A DNA stretch of 64,000 nt from VRUE01 sp963697695 (GCA_963697695.1 OY969094.1:2604001-2668000), one strand, 5' to 3'. Positions 16,496 to 25,907 are shown, counted from the first letter of the stretch. Numbers and translations are program-made. The notes: generated by a model from the sequence alone, not told the origin.

Positions 16496-16984
16496 ATGTG
16501 GCGAAAGGGATTGTCTGCACGGCTCAAGGGTCATATGGAACGCGGCGAGGAGCTGATGGAACTCAACCGCCGCGAGCTGGCGCTCAACCGCGCTGCCGCC
16601 GAGCGGAACATCAAGGCCTTCGAGCGTTTGATGGCGGCCTTCGATCGCTTCGAACGGACCTGCGATCGTCACGAGAAGGCGTTCGAGCATCGCGAGAAGG
16701 TGTTTGAGCGCAATCAGCAGGCATTCGAACAGGTGCCGAAGGCGCTGCACGCGCAGCAGGAGCACACCAGCGCTCTCAAGGTCTTCATTCGCGAGATGAA
16801 CCAGAAAAGCGAGAAGACCTTTCAGGCCCTGCTCCGTCATAGCGATCAGTTCATGGCCGAGCAGGCAAAGCGCACCGAAGAAATCGTCGCCGAGCTGCGC
16901 GATTCGCGGGCCGAGCGTAGAGCGCACACCGATGCACTGCTGGCGGTCCTCGACCGGTTGCCGCCGCCTGCGCAGGCGGCCTGA
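16496..16984 (+). CDS. Coiled-coil hypothetical protein
   Basis: 162 residues (an internal ATG at 16535 would give MERGEELMELNRREL as the start). Nearly the whole protein is predicted helix with heptad-like spacing and many Glu/Arg/His/Phe residues (KAFERLMAAFDRFERT, KAFEHREKVFERN). The end LLAVLDRLPPP resembles small coiled-coil proteins common in this actinobacterial group. No enzymatic motif. It lies just upstream of the IS481 insertion. The function could be structural or regulatory; I cannot be more specific. Confidence 0.6.
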   Translation: MWRKGLSARLKGHMERGEELMELNRRELALNRAAAERNIKAFERLMAAFDRFERTCDRHEKAFEHREKVFERNQQAFEQVPKALHAQQEHTSALKVFIREMNQKSEKTFQALLRHSDQFMAEQAKRTEEIVAELRDSRAERRAHTDALLAVLDRLPPPAQAA

Positions 16985-16989
16985 CGGTG

Positions 16990-16995
16990 CCTAGC
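16990..16995. repeat. Left target-site duplication of IS481
   Basis: CCTAGC, matching the NCTAGN target reported for IS481. The right copy, CCTAGA at 18048-18053, differs only in the last base. Confidence 0.6.
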
Positions 16996-18047
16996 TGTAG
17001 TTCCTAACCACCTTCGTCAGCAGCTGAGACATCCGGGCCTCGCTGGAGGCTGGAGCTGCGAAGCCAAACCAGCCCCAGGAGGTCCGGATGCAAGTCCACG
17101 CTAGAGCACGCCTTACGCCGAAAGGCAGGGCCCTTGTCATAGAGAGGGTCTTGGAGCACGGTTGGTCGGCAAGGGCGGCGGCCGAGGCCGCCGGCGTTGC
17201 CGACCAACCGTCTATCGCTGGATCTCCCGCTACCGCTCCGAGGGAGAGGCCGGCCTACTTGACCGCTCCTCGGCCCCGCACTCGATCCCCCACCGGACAC
17301 CGCGCGAGAGGGTCGCCGCGATCCTGGCCCTTCGCCGCCTGCGGATGACCTCGACTGAGATCGCCGAGCTGCTCGCAATGCCCCTCTCGACGGTATCGGT
17401 GGTGTTGAAACGCGAGGGGCTTGGCAAGCTCAGCCGGCTGGAGCCACCTGAGCCACCTAATCGCTACGAGAGACGGCAACCGGGCGAGCTGATCCACATC
17501 GACGTCAAGAAGCTGGGCCGCATCCTCAAGCCGGGTCACCGGGTGACCGGCAATAGGCGGGGACAGGCGAGCACCCACCGCAACGGCAAGCCCGTGCGTC
17601 TCGCCGGCTGGGAGTTCGTCCACATCGCCATCGACGATCACTCTCGCCTGGCCTACGCCGAGGTTCTGTCCAACGAGCGAGGCGAGACCGCAGTTGGCTT
17701 CCTGCGCCGGGCGGTTGGGTTCTTCGCCTCTCACGGGATCTCGGTGCAGCGGGTCATGACCGACAACGGCTCGCCCTACGTCTCCTCTGTCCACGCCCTC
17801 GCCTGCCGCGAGCTCGGCCTGCGCCACCTGCGCACCCAGCCCTATCGTCCTCGCACGAACGGCAAGGCCGAGCGCTTCATCCAGACGATGCTGCGCGAGT
17901 GGGCCTATGGACGGGTCTTTCCCACCAGCGCAGAGCGCACCGCGGCGCTGCCTTCCTGGCTCGAGCGCTACAACTGGCGAAGACCACACGGCAGCCTCGG
18001 CCACCGACCGCCCGCGTCAAGGCTGACGAACGTTGCTGGGAACTACA
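16996..18047 (+). mobile_element. IS481-family insertion sequence, frameshifted
   Basis: The ends begin TGTAGTTCC and finish GGAACTACA. About 27 nt of imperfect terminal inverted repeat can be aligned (left 16996 onward; right read backwards from 18047), including a shared TTCGTCAGC. The element is 1052 bp, normal for the family, with one transposase frame filling it. It is flanked by CCTAG(C/A), fitting the CTAG preference known for IS481. The insertion lies between a coiled-coil protein gene and the 3' end of an acetyltransferase gene. The transposase reading frame is broken near its start, so this copy is probably inactive. Confidence 0.85.
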
Positions 18048-18052
18048 CCTAG
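17088..18052 (+). pseudogene. IS481 transposase with early frameshift
   Basis: The N-terminal part starts at the ATG at 17088 (HARARLTPKGRALVIERV, helix-turn-helix region ARAAAEAAGV). Reading must slip by one base near 17196-17205 to continue into RPTVYRWISRYRSEG and the rest of the protein. The DDE-type rve catalytic domain follows, with IHIDVKKLG, MTDNGSPYVS and NGKAERFIQTML supplying the D, D and E. There is no slippery heptamer at the junction, so a one-base loss is likelier than programmed frameshifting. The TAG stop lies outside the element, in the CCTAG flank. Confidence 0.8.
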
Positions 18053-18053
18053 A
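18048..18053. repeat. Right target-site duplication of IS481
   Basis: CCTAGA, paired with CCTAGC at 16990-16995. The CTAG supplies TAG stops on both strands: 18050-18052 for the transposase, and 18049-18051 read backwards for the acetyltransferase. Confidence 0.6.
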
Positions 18054-18504
18054 GCGGCAGCTCGTACTCGATCCACTCGCTGCGCTTGGCGCCGGTGGTG
18101 TCGTAGAGGCGCTGGGCGGTCTCGTTGCTGCGGGCGGTGACCCATTCGAGGCGGTTGGCGCCACGCTCGCGGCCGACGGCGGCGCTGGCCTCGATCAGGG
18201 CTCGGCCGACGCCCTGGCCGCGGACCGCCTCGACCACGTAGAGGTCGTTCATCAGCACTGTCTCGGCGGGGACGATCGAGGTGAAGCTCCAGTAGAGGCA
18301 GGCGTAGCCGACCAGCTCCTCGCCACGCCAGGCGCCGATCAGCATGCCGTTCTCGCTCGGGGCGACGAAGCCGGAGAAGAAGGCGCGGTTGCGCCCGTCG
18401 TCGACGTCGTCGGACTCGTAGAAGCGCTGGTAGGCGGCGATCAGCGGCAGCAGGGAGTCCAGCTGCGCTTGGGAGACCGGCTCGATTCGCACAGGTGCCG
18501 CCAT
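18049..18504 (-). CDS. GNAT-family N-acetyltransferase
   Basis: 151 residues. The acetyl-CoA pyrophosphate-binding motif RGQGVGRALIEA (Q/RxxGxG/A) is intact, preceded by the strand MNDLYVVEAV and followed by RLEWVTARSNETAQRLYDTTGA, the usual beta5/alpha region. GNAT enzymes transfer acetyl groups to amines; the substrate cannot be told. On the minus strand, a TATCTT hexamer lies 6 nt before the ATG, suggesting a leaderless transcript. Its stop codon falls in the CTAG target of IS481, so the insertion preserved the gene end exactly. Confidence 0.88.
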   Translation of the reverse strand: MAAPVRIEPVSQAQLDSLLPLIAAYQRFYESDDVDDGRNRAFFSGFVAPSENGMLIGAWRGEELVGYACLYWSFTSIVPAETVLMNDLYVVEAVRGQGVGRALIEASAAVGRERGANRLEWVTARSNETAQRLYDTTGAKRSEWIEYELPL

Positions 18505-18528
18505 GCTCGAAAGATAAGACAGCGGACG

Positions 18529-18568
18529 ATCGACACGGTGATCGCCGGTTGTGCGGGTCCGTGTCGAT
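18529..18568. repeat. 10-bp inverted repeat in the acetyltransferase/clpX divergent region
   Basis: Arms 18529-18538 (ATCGACACGG) and 18559-18568 (CCGTGTCGAT) are exact complements 20 nt apart. Placement between divergent genes makes an operator possible; it also resembles the short inverted repeats upstream of tig and obg. Confidence 0.5.
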
Positions 18569-18700
18569 TGGCTGCGCCTGGTTCTTTCCGGTCAGGGGAA
18601 GGGAGCTCGGCCCCGGCGCAGTAAACGACCAAACCGAGAAGCCGGCTTGCAGCTCCCACTAAGCTGTTGGAGCGCGCCGGAGGCAACGACCGTCCCCGCA

Positions 18701-18706
18701 AGGAGG
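18701..18706 (+). promoter_or_regulatory. Strong SD that points to a CTG start for clpX
   Basis: AGGAGG lies 8 nt before CTG at 18715, whose downstream codons (ARPTDSNEQLLCSFCGK) match the usual ClpX N-terminus. The nearest canonical start in frame is a TTG at 18667, on the wrong side of this SD. Confidence 0.55.
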
Positions 18707-18714
18707 AGATTCCG

Positions 18715-20001
<1,287 letters not shown>

Positions 20002-20007
20002 GGGTGG

Positions 20008-20112
20008 GGAGGGGTCAGACCCCCTCCCTCAGAGGCCGTTGCGCAGCAGATCGCTAGGCCGAGCTTCGAGGCGGGGTCCCTGAGCCTCTGCGAGAGGGGG
20101 CCTGACCCCTCC
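20008..20112. repeat. Family-A long inverted repeat between clpX and valS
   Basis: Arms 20008-20036 and 20084-20112 (29 nt each) pair at most positions (GGAGGGGTCAG...AGAGGC). The loop begins CGTTGCGCAGCAGATCG (20037-20053), identical to the loop of the copy after rpmA. It could terminate clpX transcription, but the conserved loop argues for a dispersed element. Confidence 0.8.
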
Positions 20113-20154
20113 TCGTCGACGCGCAGCTTCAGGTCGGCTGAGGCCGTAGCTATC

Positions 20155-20160
20155 TAGACT
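20155..20160 (+). promoter_or_regulatory. -10-like element of valS
   Basis: TAGACT lies exactly 6 nt before the GTG start, the distance expected if transcription begins at the start codon. Confidence 0.5.
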
Positions 20161-20166
20161 CGCCGC

Positions 20167-22737
20167 GTGGACGCTGCGCAGCGGCAAAAGCTGGACGAGA
20201 CGACCCGTTACGACCCGGCCGAGGTCGAGGGGCGGATCTTTGCGGCGTGGATGGAGGCGGGGTATTTCCACCCGTCGGCAGAGGGCACACCGGAGGAGAA
20301 CTTCTCGGTCGCGATCCCGCCGCCGAACGTCACCGGCGCCCTGCACATGGGGCACGCGCTGAACGGCTCGATGCAGGATGCGCTGGTGCGGATGAACCGG
20401 ATGCGCGGCCGCAACGCGCTCTGGATCCTCGGCACCGACCACGCCGGCATCGCCACCCAGTCGGTGGTCGAGAAGACGCTGCGGGCGGAAGGCTCCTCGC
20501 GCCACGAGCTCGGCCGCGAGGAGTTCGTCAAGCGGGTCTGGGAGTGGAAGGAGGAGTACGGCTCGCGCATCGTCGAGCAGTACAAGCGGCTCGGCGCCTC
20601 CTGCGACTACGAGCGCGAGCGCTTCACCCTCGACGAGGGCTACGTCAAGGCCGTCTACCGCGTCTTCAAGCAGCTCTACGACAAGGGCTACATCTACCGC
20701 GACAACTACATCGTCAACTGGGACCCGGGCTCGCACTCGGCGATCTCCGACCTCGAGGTCGAGAACCGCGAGGTCGAGGACACGCTCTACTCGATCGACT
20801 ATCCGGTGGAGGGCGGCGATCGCGTTCTGACCGTCGCCACCGTGCGCCCCGAGACGATGCTCGCCGACACCGCCGTGGCCGTGAACCCCAACGACGAGCG
20901 CTACGGCGACCTGGTCGGCCGGCACTGCCTGTTGCCCCTTGTCGGCCGCCGCCTGCCGATCGTCGCCGACGAGCACGTCGACCCCGAGTTCGGCACCGGA
21001 GCGCTGAAGATCACCCCCGGCCACGACCCCAACGACTTCGAGATCGGCCGCAAGAACGACCTCGAGGAGATCGTTGCGATTGGCCCCGATGGCCGCCTCA
21101 CCGCGGAGGCGGGGGAGAGGTTCGCCGGGCTGACCGTCGCCGAGGCGCAGGAGGCCGTGATCGCCGCCCTGCGCGAGGAGGGCGTGCTGCGCGCCGAGGA
21201 GCCCTACGTCCACTCGGTTCCCTTTTCGCACCGCTCGGGCGAGCGGATCGAGCCGCTGATCTCGCTGCAGTGGTTCTGCCGCATGGACGAGCTGGCGGCG
21301 CCGGCGATCGAGGCGGTGGAAAGCGACCGGGTGCGGATCGCGCCGGAACAGTGGAAGCGGGTCTACCTCGACTGGATGCGCGAGATCCGCCCCTGGTGCA
21401 TCTCGCGCCAGCTCTGGTGGGGGCACCGGATCCCGGTCTGGTACTGCGATCCCTGCGAGGAGGTCTTCGTCGCCGAAGATCCCGCAGCGGCGCCGGAGCG
21501 CTGCGGCGCCTGTGGCGGCGAGCTGCGCCAGGAGGAGGACGTGCTCGACACCTGGTTCAGCTCGGCGATCTGGCCCTTTGCCACCCTTGGCTGGCCCGAC
21601 GACACGCCGGAGCTGCGCGCCTTCTACCCGACCAGCTTCCTCACCACGGCGCGAGAGATCCTCTTCCTCTGGGTGGCGCGAATGATCATGACCGGGATCG
21701 AGTTCGCCGACGACGTCCCGTTCAACGACGTCTACGTGCACTCGGTTATCCAGGCGCGTGACGGGCGGCGGATGTCGAAGAGCCTCGGCACCGGCATCGA
21801 CCCGTTGGAGGAGATCGACGTGCACGGCGCCGACGCCCTGCGCTTCGGCCTGCTGGCGATGTCCTCGACCCAGGACGTGCGCTACTCCGACGCCAAGGTG
21901 CAGCAGGGGCGCGACCTGGCGAACAAGCTCTGGAACGCCAGCCGCCTGATCCTGCTAAACGCGGCCGAGGTCGAGGCGAAGCCGGACCCGGCGCAGATCG
22001 AGGATCGCTGGATCCTCTCGCGGATGGAGCGCACGATCGCTTCCGTCACCGAGAAGCTCGACACCTACGACTTCGCTCACGCCGCTCAGGAGGCCTATGC
22101 CTTCTTCTGGTCCGAGCTCTGCGATTGGTACCTGGAGATCGCCAAGCCGCGGCTGTACGAGGGGGAGGAGGCGGTATCCGCCAACCTGCTCTGGCTGCTC
22201 GAGCGCACGCTCGCCCTGTTGCACCCGATCATGCCCTTCGTCAGCGAGGAGGTCTGGTCTTACCACCCGAGCCGCAAAGGGCATCTAGCTGTGCATCCCT
22301 TCCCGCAGGCGGAGGAGTCGCTCTTCGATCCCGATGCCGAAGTCGAGATGGAGCGCGGGATCGAGCTGACCCGGCGCCTGCGCGCCTGGCGCGACATGGT
22401 CGAGGTGCCCGCCGCGAGCGAGCTCTCGGCCCGGATCGACGGCGAGCAGCCGCAGGAGTTCGTCGGCCGCCTCTCCCGCTTCGCCTTCGCCGAGGACGGC
22501 GGCGACCCGATCGCCTCGGTCGGGCCGGTGAAGGTCCTGGCCTCGGCCGAGATCGACGCCGGCGCCGTCGCCTCTCGGCTCGACAAGCGGCGTGAGGAGC
22601 TGCGCTCGGAGGTCTCCCGGGCGGAGGGCAAGCTCGCCAACGAGAAGTTCGTCGCCAAGGCGCCCACCGAGCTGGTCGAGGAGGAGCGGGCCAAGCTCGA
22701 GCGCTACCGGGCCGAGCTCGAGGAGCTCGCGGAATAG
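20167..22737 (+). CDS. valS: Valyl-tRNA synthetase
   Basis: 856 residues, class Ia. The HIGH-type motif is H60MGH in GALHMGHAL. The KMSKS loop appears as R535MSKS. A CP1 editing domain lies between (TVRPETMLADTAVAVNP, GTGALKITPGHDPND) and a C-terminal coiled-coil arm ends the protein. The enzyme charges tRNA-Val and hydrolyses mis-charged threonyl-tRNA. A GTG start preceded 6 nt upstream by TAGACT suggests a leaderless message. The next gene, folC, appears to begin within the stop region, so they are co-transcribed. Confidence 0.97.
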   Translation: MDAAQRQKLDETTRYDPAEVEGRIFAAWMEAGYFHPSAEGTPEENFSVAIPPPNVTGALHMGHALNGSMQDALVRMNRMRGRNALWILGTDHAGIATQSVVEKTLRAEGSSRHELGREEFVKRVWEWKEEYGSRIVEQYKRLGASCDYERERFTLDEGYVKAVYRVFKQLYDKGYIYRDNYIVNWDPGSHSAISDLEVENREVEDTLYSIDYPVEGGDRVLTVATVRPETMLADTAVAVNPNDERYGDLVGRHCLLPLVGRRLPIVADEHVDPEFGTGALKITPGHDPNDFEIGRKNDLEEIVAIGPDGRLTAEAGERFAGLTVAEAQEAVIAALREEGVLRAEEPYVHSVPFSHRSGERIEPLISLQWFCRMDELAAPAIEAVESDRVRIAPEQWKRVYLDWMREIRPWCISRQLWWGHRIPVWYCDPCEEVFVAEDPAAAPERCGACGGELRQEEDVLDTWFSSAIWPFATLGWPDDTPELRAFYPTSFLTTAREILFLWVARMIMTGIEFADDVPFNDVYVHSVIQARDGRRMSKSLGTGIDPLEEIDVHGADALRFGLLAMSSTQDVRYSDAKVQQGRDLANKLWNASRLILLNAAEVEAKPDPAQIEDRWILSRMERTIASVTEKLDTYDFAHAAQEAYAFFWSELCDWYLEIAKPRLYEGEEAVSANLLWLLERTLALLHPIMPFVSEEVWSYHPSRKGHLAVHPFPQAEESLFDPDAEVEMERGIELTRRLRAWRDMVEVPAASELSARIDGEQPQEFVGRLSRFAFAEDGGDPIASVGPVKVLASAEIDAGAVASRLDKRREELRSEVSRAEGKLANEKFVAKAPTELVEEERAKLERYRAELEELAE

Positions 22738-22796
22738 ACCCGCAGGAGTACCTGGATTCCCGCGCGCCGGCCGGCTGGAGGCTCGGTCTCGAGCGG

Positions 22797-23978
22797 ATGA
22801 ACAAGCTGAACACGCTGCTCGGGATGCCGCAGCGCCGCTTCGCCTCGATCCACGTCGTCGGCACCAACGGCAAGTCGTCGGTGACGCGGATGGCCGCGGC
22901 TCTGCTCGAGGCCCACGGCGTCAGCGCCGGCGCCTACGTCTCGCCGCACCCGCTGCGCTGGTCGGAGCGGGTGCTGGTCCACGGCGCCGAGATCGGCAGC
23001 GCCGAGTTCGCCGCGGCGGTCGAGCGGACCGCCCAGGCCGCCGAGACCGTCGACCGCAGCCTGGATGAGGGCGACGCGGTGACCCAGTTCGAGCTGGCGA
23101 CCGGCGCCGCCTTCGTCGCCCTGGCCGCGGCCCGGGTGAAGGTCGGGGTGATCGAGGCCGGGCTGGGAGGGAGGCTCGACGCGACCAACACGATCCCCTC
23201 GCGGGTAACCGTGCTGACTTCGGTCGGCCTCGACCACACCGCGTGGCTCGGCGAGACCGAAGAGGAGATCGCGGGGGAGAAGCTGGCGGTGCTGCGCGAC
23301 CACTCCGTCCTCGTCCTCGGCCAGGTGGGCAGCGAGGTGAGGGCGCTCGCCGAGCGGGTTGCCGCAGAGCGCGGGGCACGCCTGATCGCCGCCCCGGGCG
23401 ATCCCGGCCCCGCGATTCAGCTGCGTGCCGCCGGACGCTTCCAGCGGCGCAACTTCGCCCTTGCCTGCGCGGCCGTCGAGGCGTTCCTGGGAGGGCTCGA
23501 TCCCGGCCGGGTCACGGAGGTCGCCGGCACACTGACGGTCCCAGGGCGACTGGAGCAGGTCGCCGGCGATCCGCCGACCTATCTCGACGCCGCCCACAAC
23601 CCCGACGGGGCGGCGGCGCTTGCCGAGGGTCTGGCCGAAGTCGCGCCCGGGTGTCCCATCGTCGCCTGCATCGCCGTCCTCGGCGATAAGGACGCCGGGG
23701 GGATGGTCCGCGCCCTCGCGCCCGTCCTCGACCGGGTCGTCTGCACCGAGCTGGACCCAGCCTCGCTTGCCGCGAGAGGCCTGCCAGGTGTCGCCTCGCA
23801 AGGCGTGACGAGCCTTACGCAGGTCTGTGAGGCAGCGGGCCTCCGCGCCGAGCCGCAACCCGAATTCGCCGCCGCCGTGGAGCGCGCCCGCGAACTGGCG
23901 CTCGAAACACCGGACGGCGTCCTCCTCATCACCGGCTCCCATCACGCCCTCGCTCCCGCCCGCGCCGCCCTGGCCTGA
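22797..23978 (+). CDS. folC: Folylpolyglutamate/dihydrofolate synthase
   Basis: 393 residues from ATG 22797. The ATP-binding loop HVVGTNGKSSV, the Mur-ligase core (GVIEAGLGGRLDATN, LTSVGLDHTAWLG) and the C-terminal DAAHNPDG motif identify a FolC-type ligase that adds glutamate to folates. Homologues carry a helix before this ATG, and here the in-frame upstream codons read DPQEYLDSRAPAGWRLGLER, a convincing FolC N-terminus. No ATG, GTG or TTG precedes it; the only nearby candidate is ATA at 22734, overlapping the valS stop. The coordinates given are the conventional ones. Confidence 0.93.
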   Translation: MNKLNTLLGMPQRRFASIHVVGTNGKSSVTRMAAALLEAHGVSAGAYVSPHPLRWSERVLVHGAEIGSAEFAAAVERTAQAAETVDRSLDEGDAVTQFELATGAAFVALAAARVKVGVIEAGLGGRLDATNTIPSRVTVLTSVGLDHTAWLGETEEEIAGEKLAVLRDHSVLVLGQVGSEVRALAERVAAERGARLIAAPGDPGPAIQLRAAGRFQRRNFALACAAVEAFLGGLDPGRVTEVAGTLTVPGRLEQVAGDPPTYLDAAHNPDGAAALAEGLAEVAPGCPIVACIAVLGDKDAGGMVRALAPVLDRVVCTELDPASLAARGLPGVASQGVTSLTQVCEAAGLRAEPQPEFAAAVERARELALETPDGVLLITGSHHALAPARAALA

Positions 23979-24008
23979 GGTCTCGGGCCTCTGTGCGAGG
24001 ATTCGAGC

Positions 24009-24128
24009 ATGGACAAGAGCGCCGGCTCGGAACTGCTCTCGATGATGGCCTTGGTCGCCGCGGTGGTCGCTGCGGTGATCCTCGTCTTCTTCGGCATCGG
24101 CTACCTGTTCGGCAGCTTGTTCCTTTGA
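24009..24128 (+). CDS. Small single-pass membrane protein (39 aa)
   Basis: Starts MDKSAGSELLSMM, then about 24 hydrophobic residues (LVAAVVAAVILVFFGIGYLFG), and ends FL before TGA. It sits 30 nt after folC and just before an inverted repeat. The clean soluble-TM layout and bounded frame support a genuine small membrane protein. No SD or close -10 hexamer is obvious. Function unknown. Confidence 0.5.
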   Translation: MDKSAGSELLSMMALVAAVVAAVILVFFGIGYLFGSLFL

Positions 24129-24131
24129 GTG

Positions 24132-24177
24132 CGCATCCGACATTGACCCCACTGGGGTGGGGCAAATGTCCGATGCG
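24132..24177. repeat. Imperfect 19-bp inverted repeat
   Basis: Arms 24132-24150 and 24159-24177 pair at 16 of 19 positions (CGCATCC/GGACATT...CCCC) around 8 nt. It lies 3 nt after the small membrane protein gene and 60 nt before the zinc-ribbon gene; it may terminate the former. Confidence 0.6.
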
Positions 24178-24236
24178 AGGGTTCGACGCCTCGGCGGCGA
24201 AGTAGACTGCCCGTCCCCTCCGGCGGGCGCCTAGCC

Positions 24237-24986
24237 ATGTCACTAGCGATCTTCGGCATCAGCAACGACGGCCTCAACCTGGTCGCGACTCTGTTCGTGC
24301 TGATGCTCGTCGTGCTCTGGCTGGCCCTGATCGTCTACACCTACATGGACGCCAGGCGCCGCATCTCCGATCCATTCCTCGTCGCCTGCGCGACGATCGG
24401 CTCCTTCTTTCCCTTCATCGGCACCGCCGTCTACGCGATCGTGCGCCCGCCCGAGTTCCTCGAGGACGCCCACGAGCGCGAGCTGGAGATCAAGGCGGCA
24501 GAGCTGCGCGTGCGCCAGCTGACCGAGGCCTCCTGCCCGAACTGCGAGCACCCGATCGAGAAGAACTACCTGCGCTGCCCCAACTGCCAGCGCCGCCTCA
24601 AGGACCCCTGCCCGAGCTGCGGCAAGCCGGTCGACCCGCGTTGGTCGCTCTGCCCCTTCTGCGAGACCACGTTCCAGGAGCGTGCCCGCCGCCAGAGGCC
24701 TAAAGGCGAGGCACCGAGAGAGCCCAAGGCCGAGCGGCCGCCACGGTCGCGCGAGGAGCGCCCGCCGCAGCGCGAGGAGCGCCCTGCGCCCAAACGTCGC
24801 CCGCCCGCCCGCGCCAGAGAGGCCGCGGCCGAGGAAGGCCAAGAGACCGCACGCCCCACCGGCAAGAAACGAGAGCCGGCTCCTCGAGAGCCCGCTCCCC
24901 GTGATGGGTCCCAGGAGGCGTCGACCCCCAAACGAACGCAAAGGAGCCCTGCCCGTGAGCCGGACGCTGATCCTCGTAAAGCCTGA
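24237..24986 (+). CDS. Membrane-anchored double zinc ribbon protein
   Basis: 249 residues. Two membrane segments (about 12-35 and 48-68) are followed by two zinc ribbons with four CxxC knuckles (CPNC, CPNC, CPSC, CPFC). A 100-residue Arg/Pro/Glu-rich disordered tail ends the protein. The zinc ribbons suggest a binding or assembly role at the membrane; no enzyme motif is seen. The tail overlaps the ndk start by 32 nt. A TAGACT at 24203-24208 lies 28 nt upstream of the ATG and could be its -10 box. Confidence 0.75.
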   Translation: MSLAIFGISNDGLNLVATLFVLMLVVLWLALIVYTYMDARRRISDPFLVACATIGSFFPFIGTAVYAIVRPPEFLEDAHERELEIKAAELRVRQLTEASCPNCEHPIEKNYLRCPNCQRRLKDPCPSCGKPVDPRWSLCPFCETTFQERARRQRPKGEAPREPKAERPPRSREERPPQREERPAPKRRPPARAREAAAEEGQETARPTGKKREPAPREPAPRDGSQEASTPKRTQRSPAREPDADPRKA

Positions 24987-25362
24987 CGCCTTCCAGCGCG
25001 CCCTTACCGGCGAGGTGATCGCCCGCTTCGAGCGCAAGGGCCTGCGGATCGTGGCGCTGAAGACGATGCGGGCCGACGAGGCGATCGCCAACAAGCACTA
25101 CGAAGAGCACACCGACAAGCCCTTCTTCGGCGAGCTGGTCTCCTTCATCACCGGCGGCACCCTGGTGGCGATTGTGCTCGAGGGCACCGAAGCCGTTGCG
25201 GCTGCCCGTCAGCTGATCGGTGCGACCAACCCGGTCGAGGCCGCTCCCGGCTCGATCCGCGGCGACTTCGCGCTCGAGGTCACCTTCAACATGGTCCACG
25301 GCTCCGATTCCGACGAGTCGGCCGAGCGCGAGATCGGCATCTGGTTCCCAGAGCTGTCTTGA
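24955..25362 (+). CDS. ndk: Nucleoside diphosphate kinase
   Basis: 135 residues from GTG 24955, chosen because AAGGAG lies 8 nt upstream and the protein then begins SRTLILVKPDAFQR as in all Ndk. The phosphorylated His115 is in NMVHGSDS, and the KPD nucleotide-binding region and the ALTGEVI/ITGGTLVAIVLEG strands are intact. The enzyme equilibrates nucleoside di- and triphosphates. It lies inside the tail of the preceding gene at its 5' end and is coupled by TTGA overlap to maf. Confidence 0.97.
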   Translation: MSRTLILVKPDAFQRALTGEVIARFERKGLRIVALKTMRADEAIANKHYEEHTDKPFFGELVSFITGGTLVAIVLEGTEAVAAARQLIGATNPVEAAPGSIRGDFALEVTFNMVHGSDSDESAEREIGIWFPELS

Positions 25363-25907
25363 ACGTAGTCCTCGCCTCTGGGTCCCCGCAGAGAAGCGAG
25401 ATCCTGCGCAAGCTCGGGGTCGAGTTCGAGGTCGTCGTGCCCGGGGTGGAGGAGCTCTATGGCGGCGATCCCGAGGTCGAGGTGCTCGAGAACGCGCGGA
25501 TGAAGGCCGCGGCGGTCGAGCGCGACGGGCTGGTGATTGCCTGCGACACCGACGTCGTCCTCGACGGCAAGGCGCTGGGAAAGCCCGCCGACGCCGCGGA
25601 GGCGCGAAGCTACCTGGACCGGATGGCGGGACGGGCGCACACCGTCCTCAGCGGACTGGTCTTGCTGCGCGAAGGAGAGGAGCTGAGCGGGCTGGAACGG
25701 ACGAAGGTGACCTTCAAGGACCTCAGCGACGCGGAGAAGGAGCGCTACGTGAGGTTCGGCGAGTGGGAGGGGCGTTCGGGCGGCTACGCGGTCCAGACGC
25801 TGGGGTCGACGCTGGTGGAGCGGCTGGAGGGAAGCGTCTCCAACGTGGTCGGCTTGCCGGTCGGCCTGCTGGTCGAGCTGGCGCCCGAATTGCTCGAATC
25901 GCACTGA
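25359..25907 (+). CDS. maf: Maf-type nucleotide pyrophosphatase
   Basis: 182 residues from a TTG overlapping the ndk stop. Signature regions are present: the N-terminal LASGSPQRSEIL, the central ACDTDVVLDGKALGKP and SGGYAVQTLGS near the C-terminus. Maf proteins hydrolyse non-canonical or modified nucleoside triphosphates (dTTP/UTP-type or m7GTP) and influence septation. Coupling with ndk places two nucleotide-pool enzymes together, just ahead of the cell-shape operon. Confidence 0.93.
   Translation: MNVVLASGSPQRSEILRKLGVEFEVVVPGVEELYGGDPEVEVLENARMKAAAVERDGLVIACDTDVVLDGKALGKPADAAEARSYLDRMAGRAHTVLSGLVLLREGEELSGLERTKVTFKDLSDAEKERYVRFGEWEGRSGGYAVQTLGSTLVERLEGSVSNVVGLPVGLLVELAPELLESH

Noticed and set aside
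17190..17210. Programmed -1 frameshifting in the IS481 transposase
   Set aside because: No slippery heptamer or downstream pseudoknot is visible and this family normally uses one frame, so mutation is preferred.
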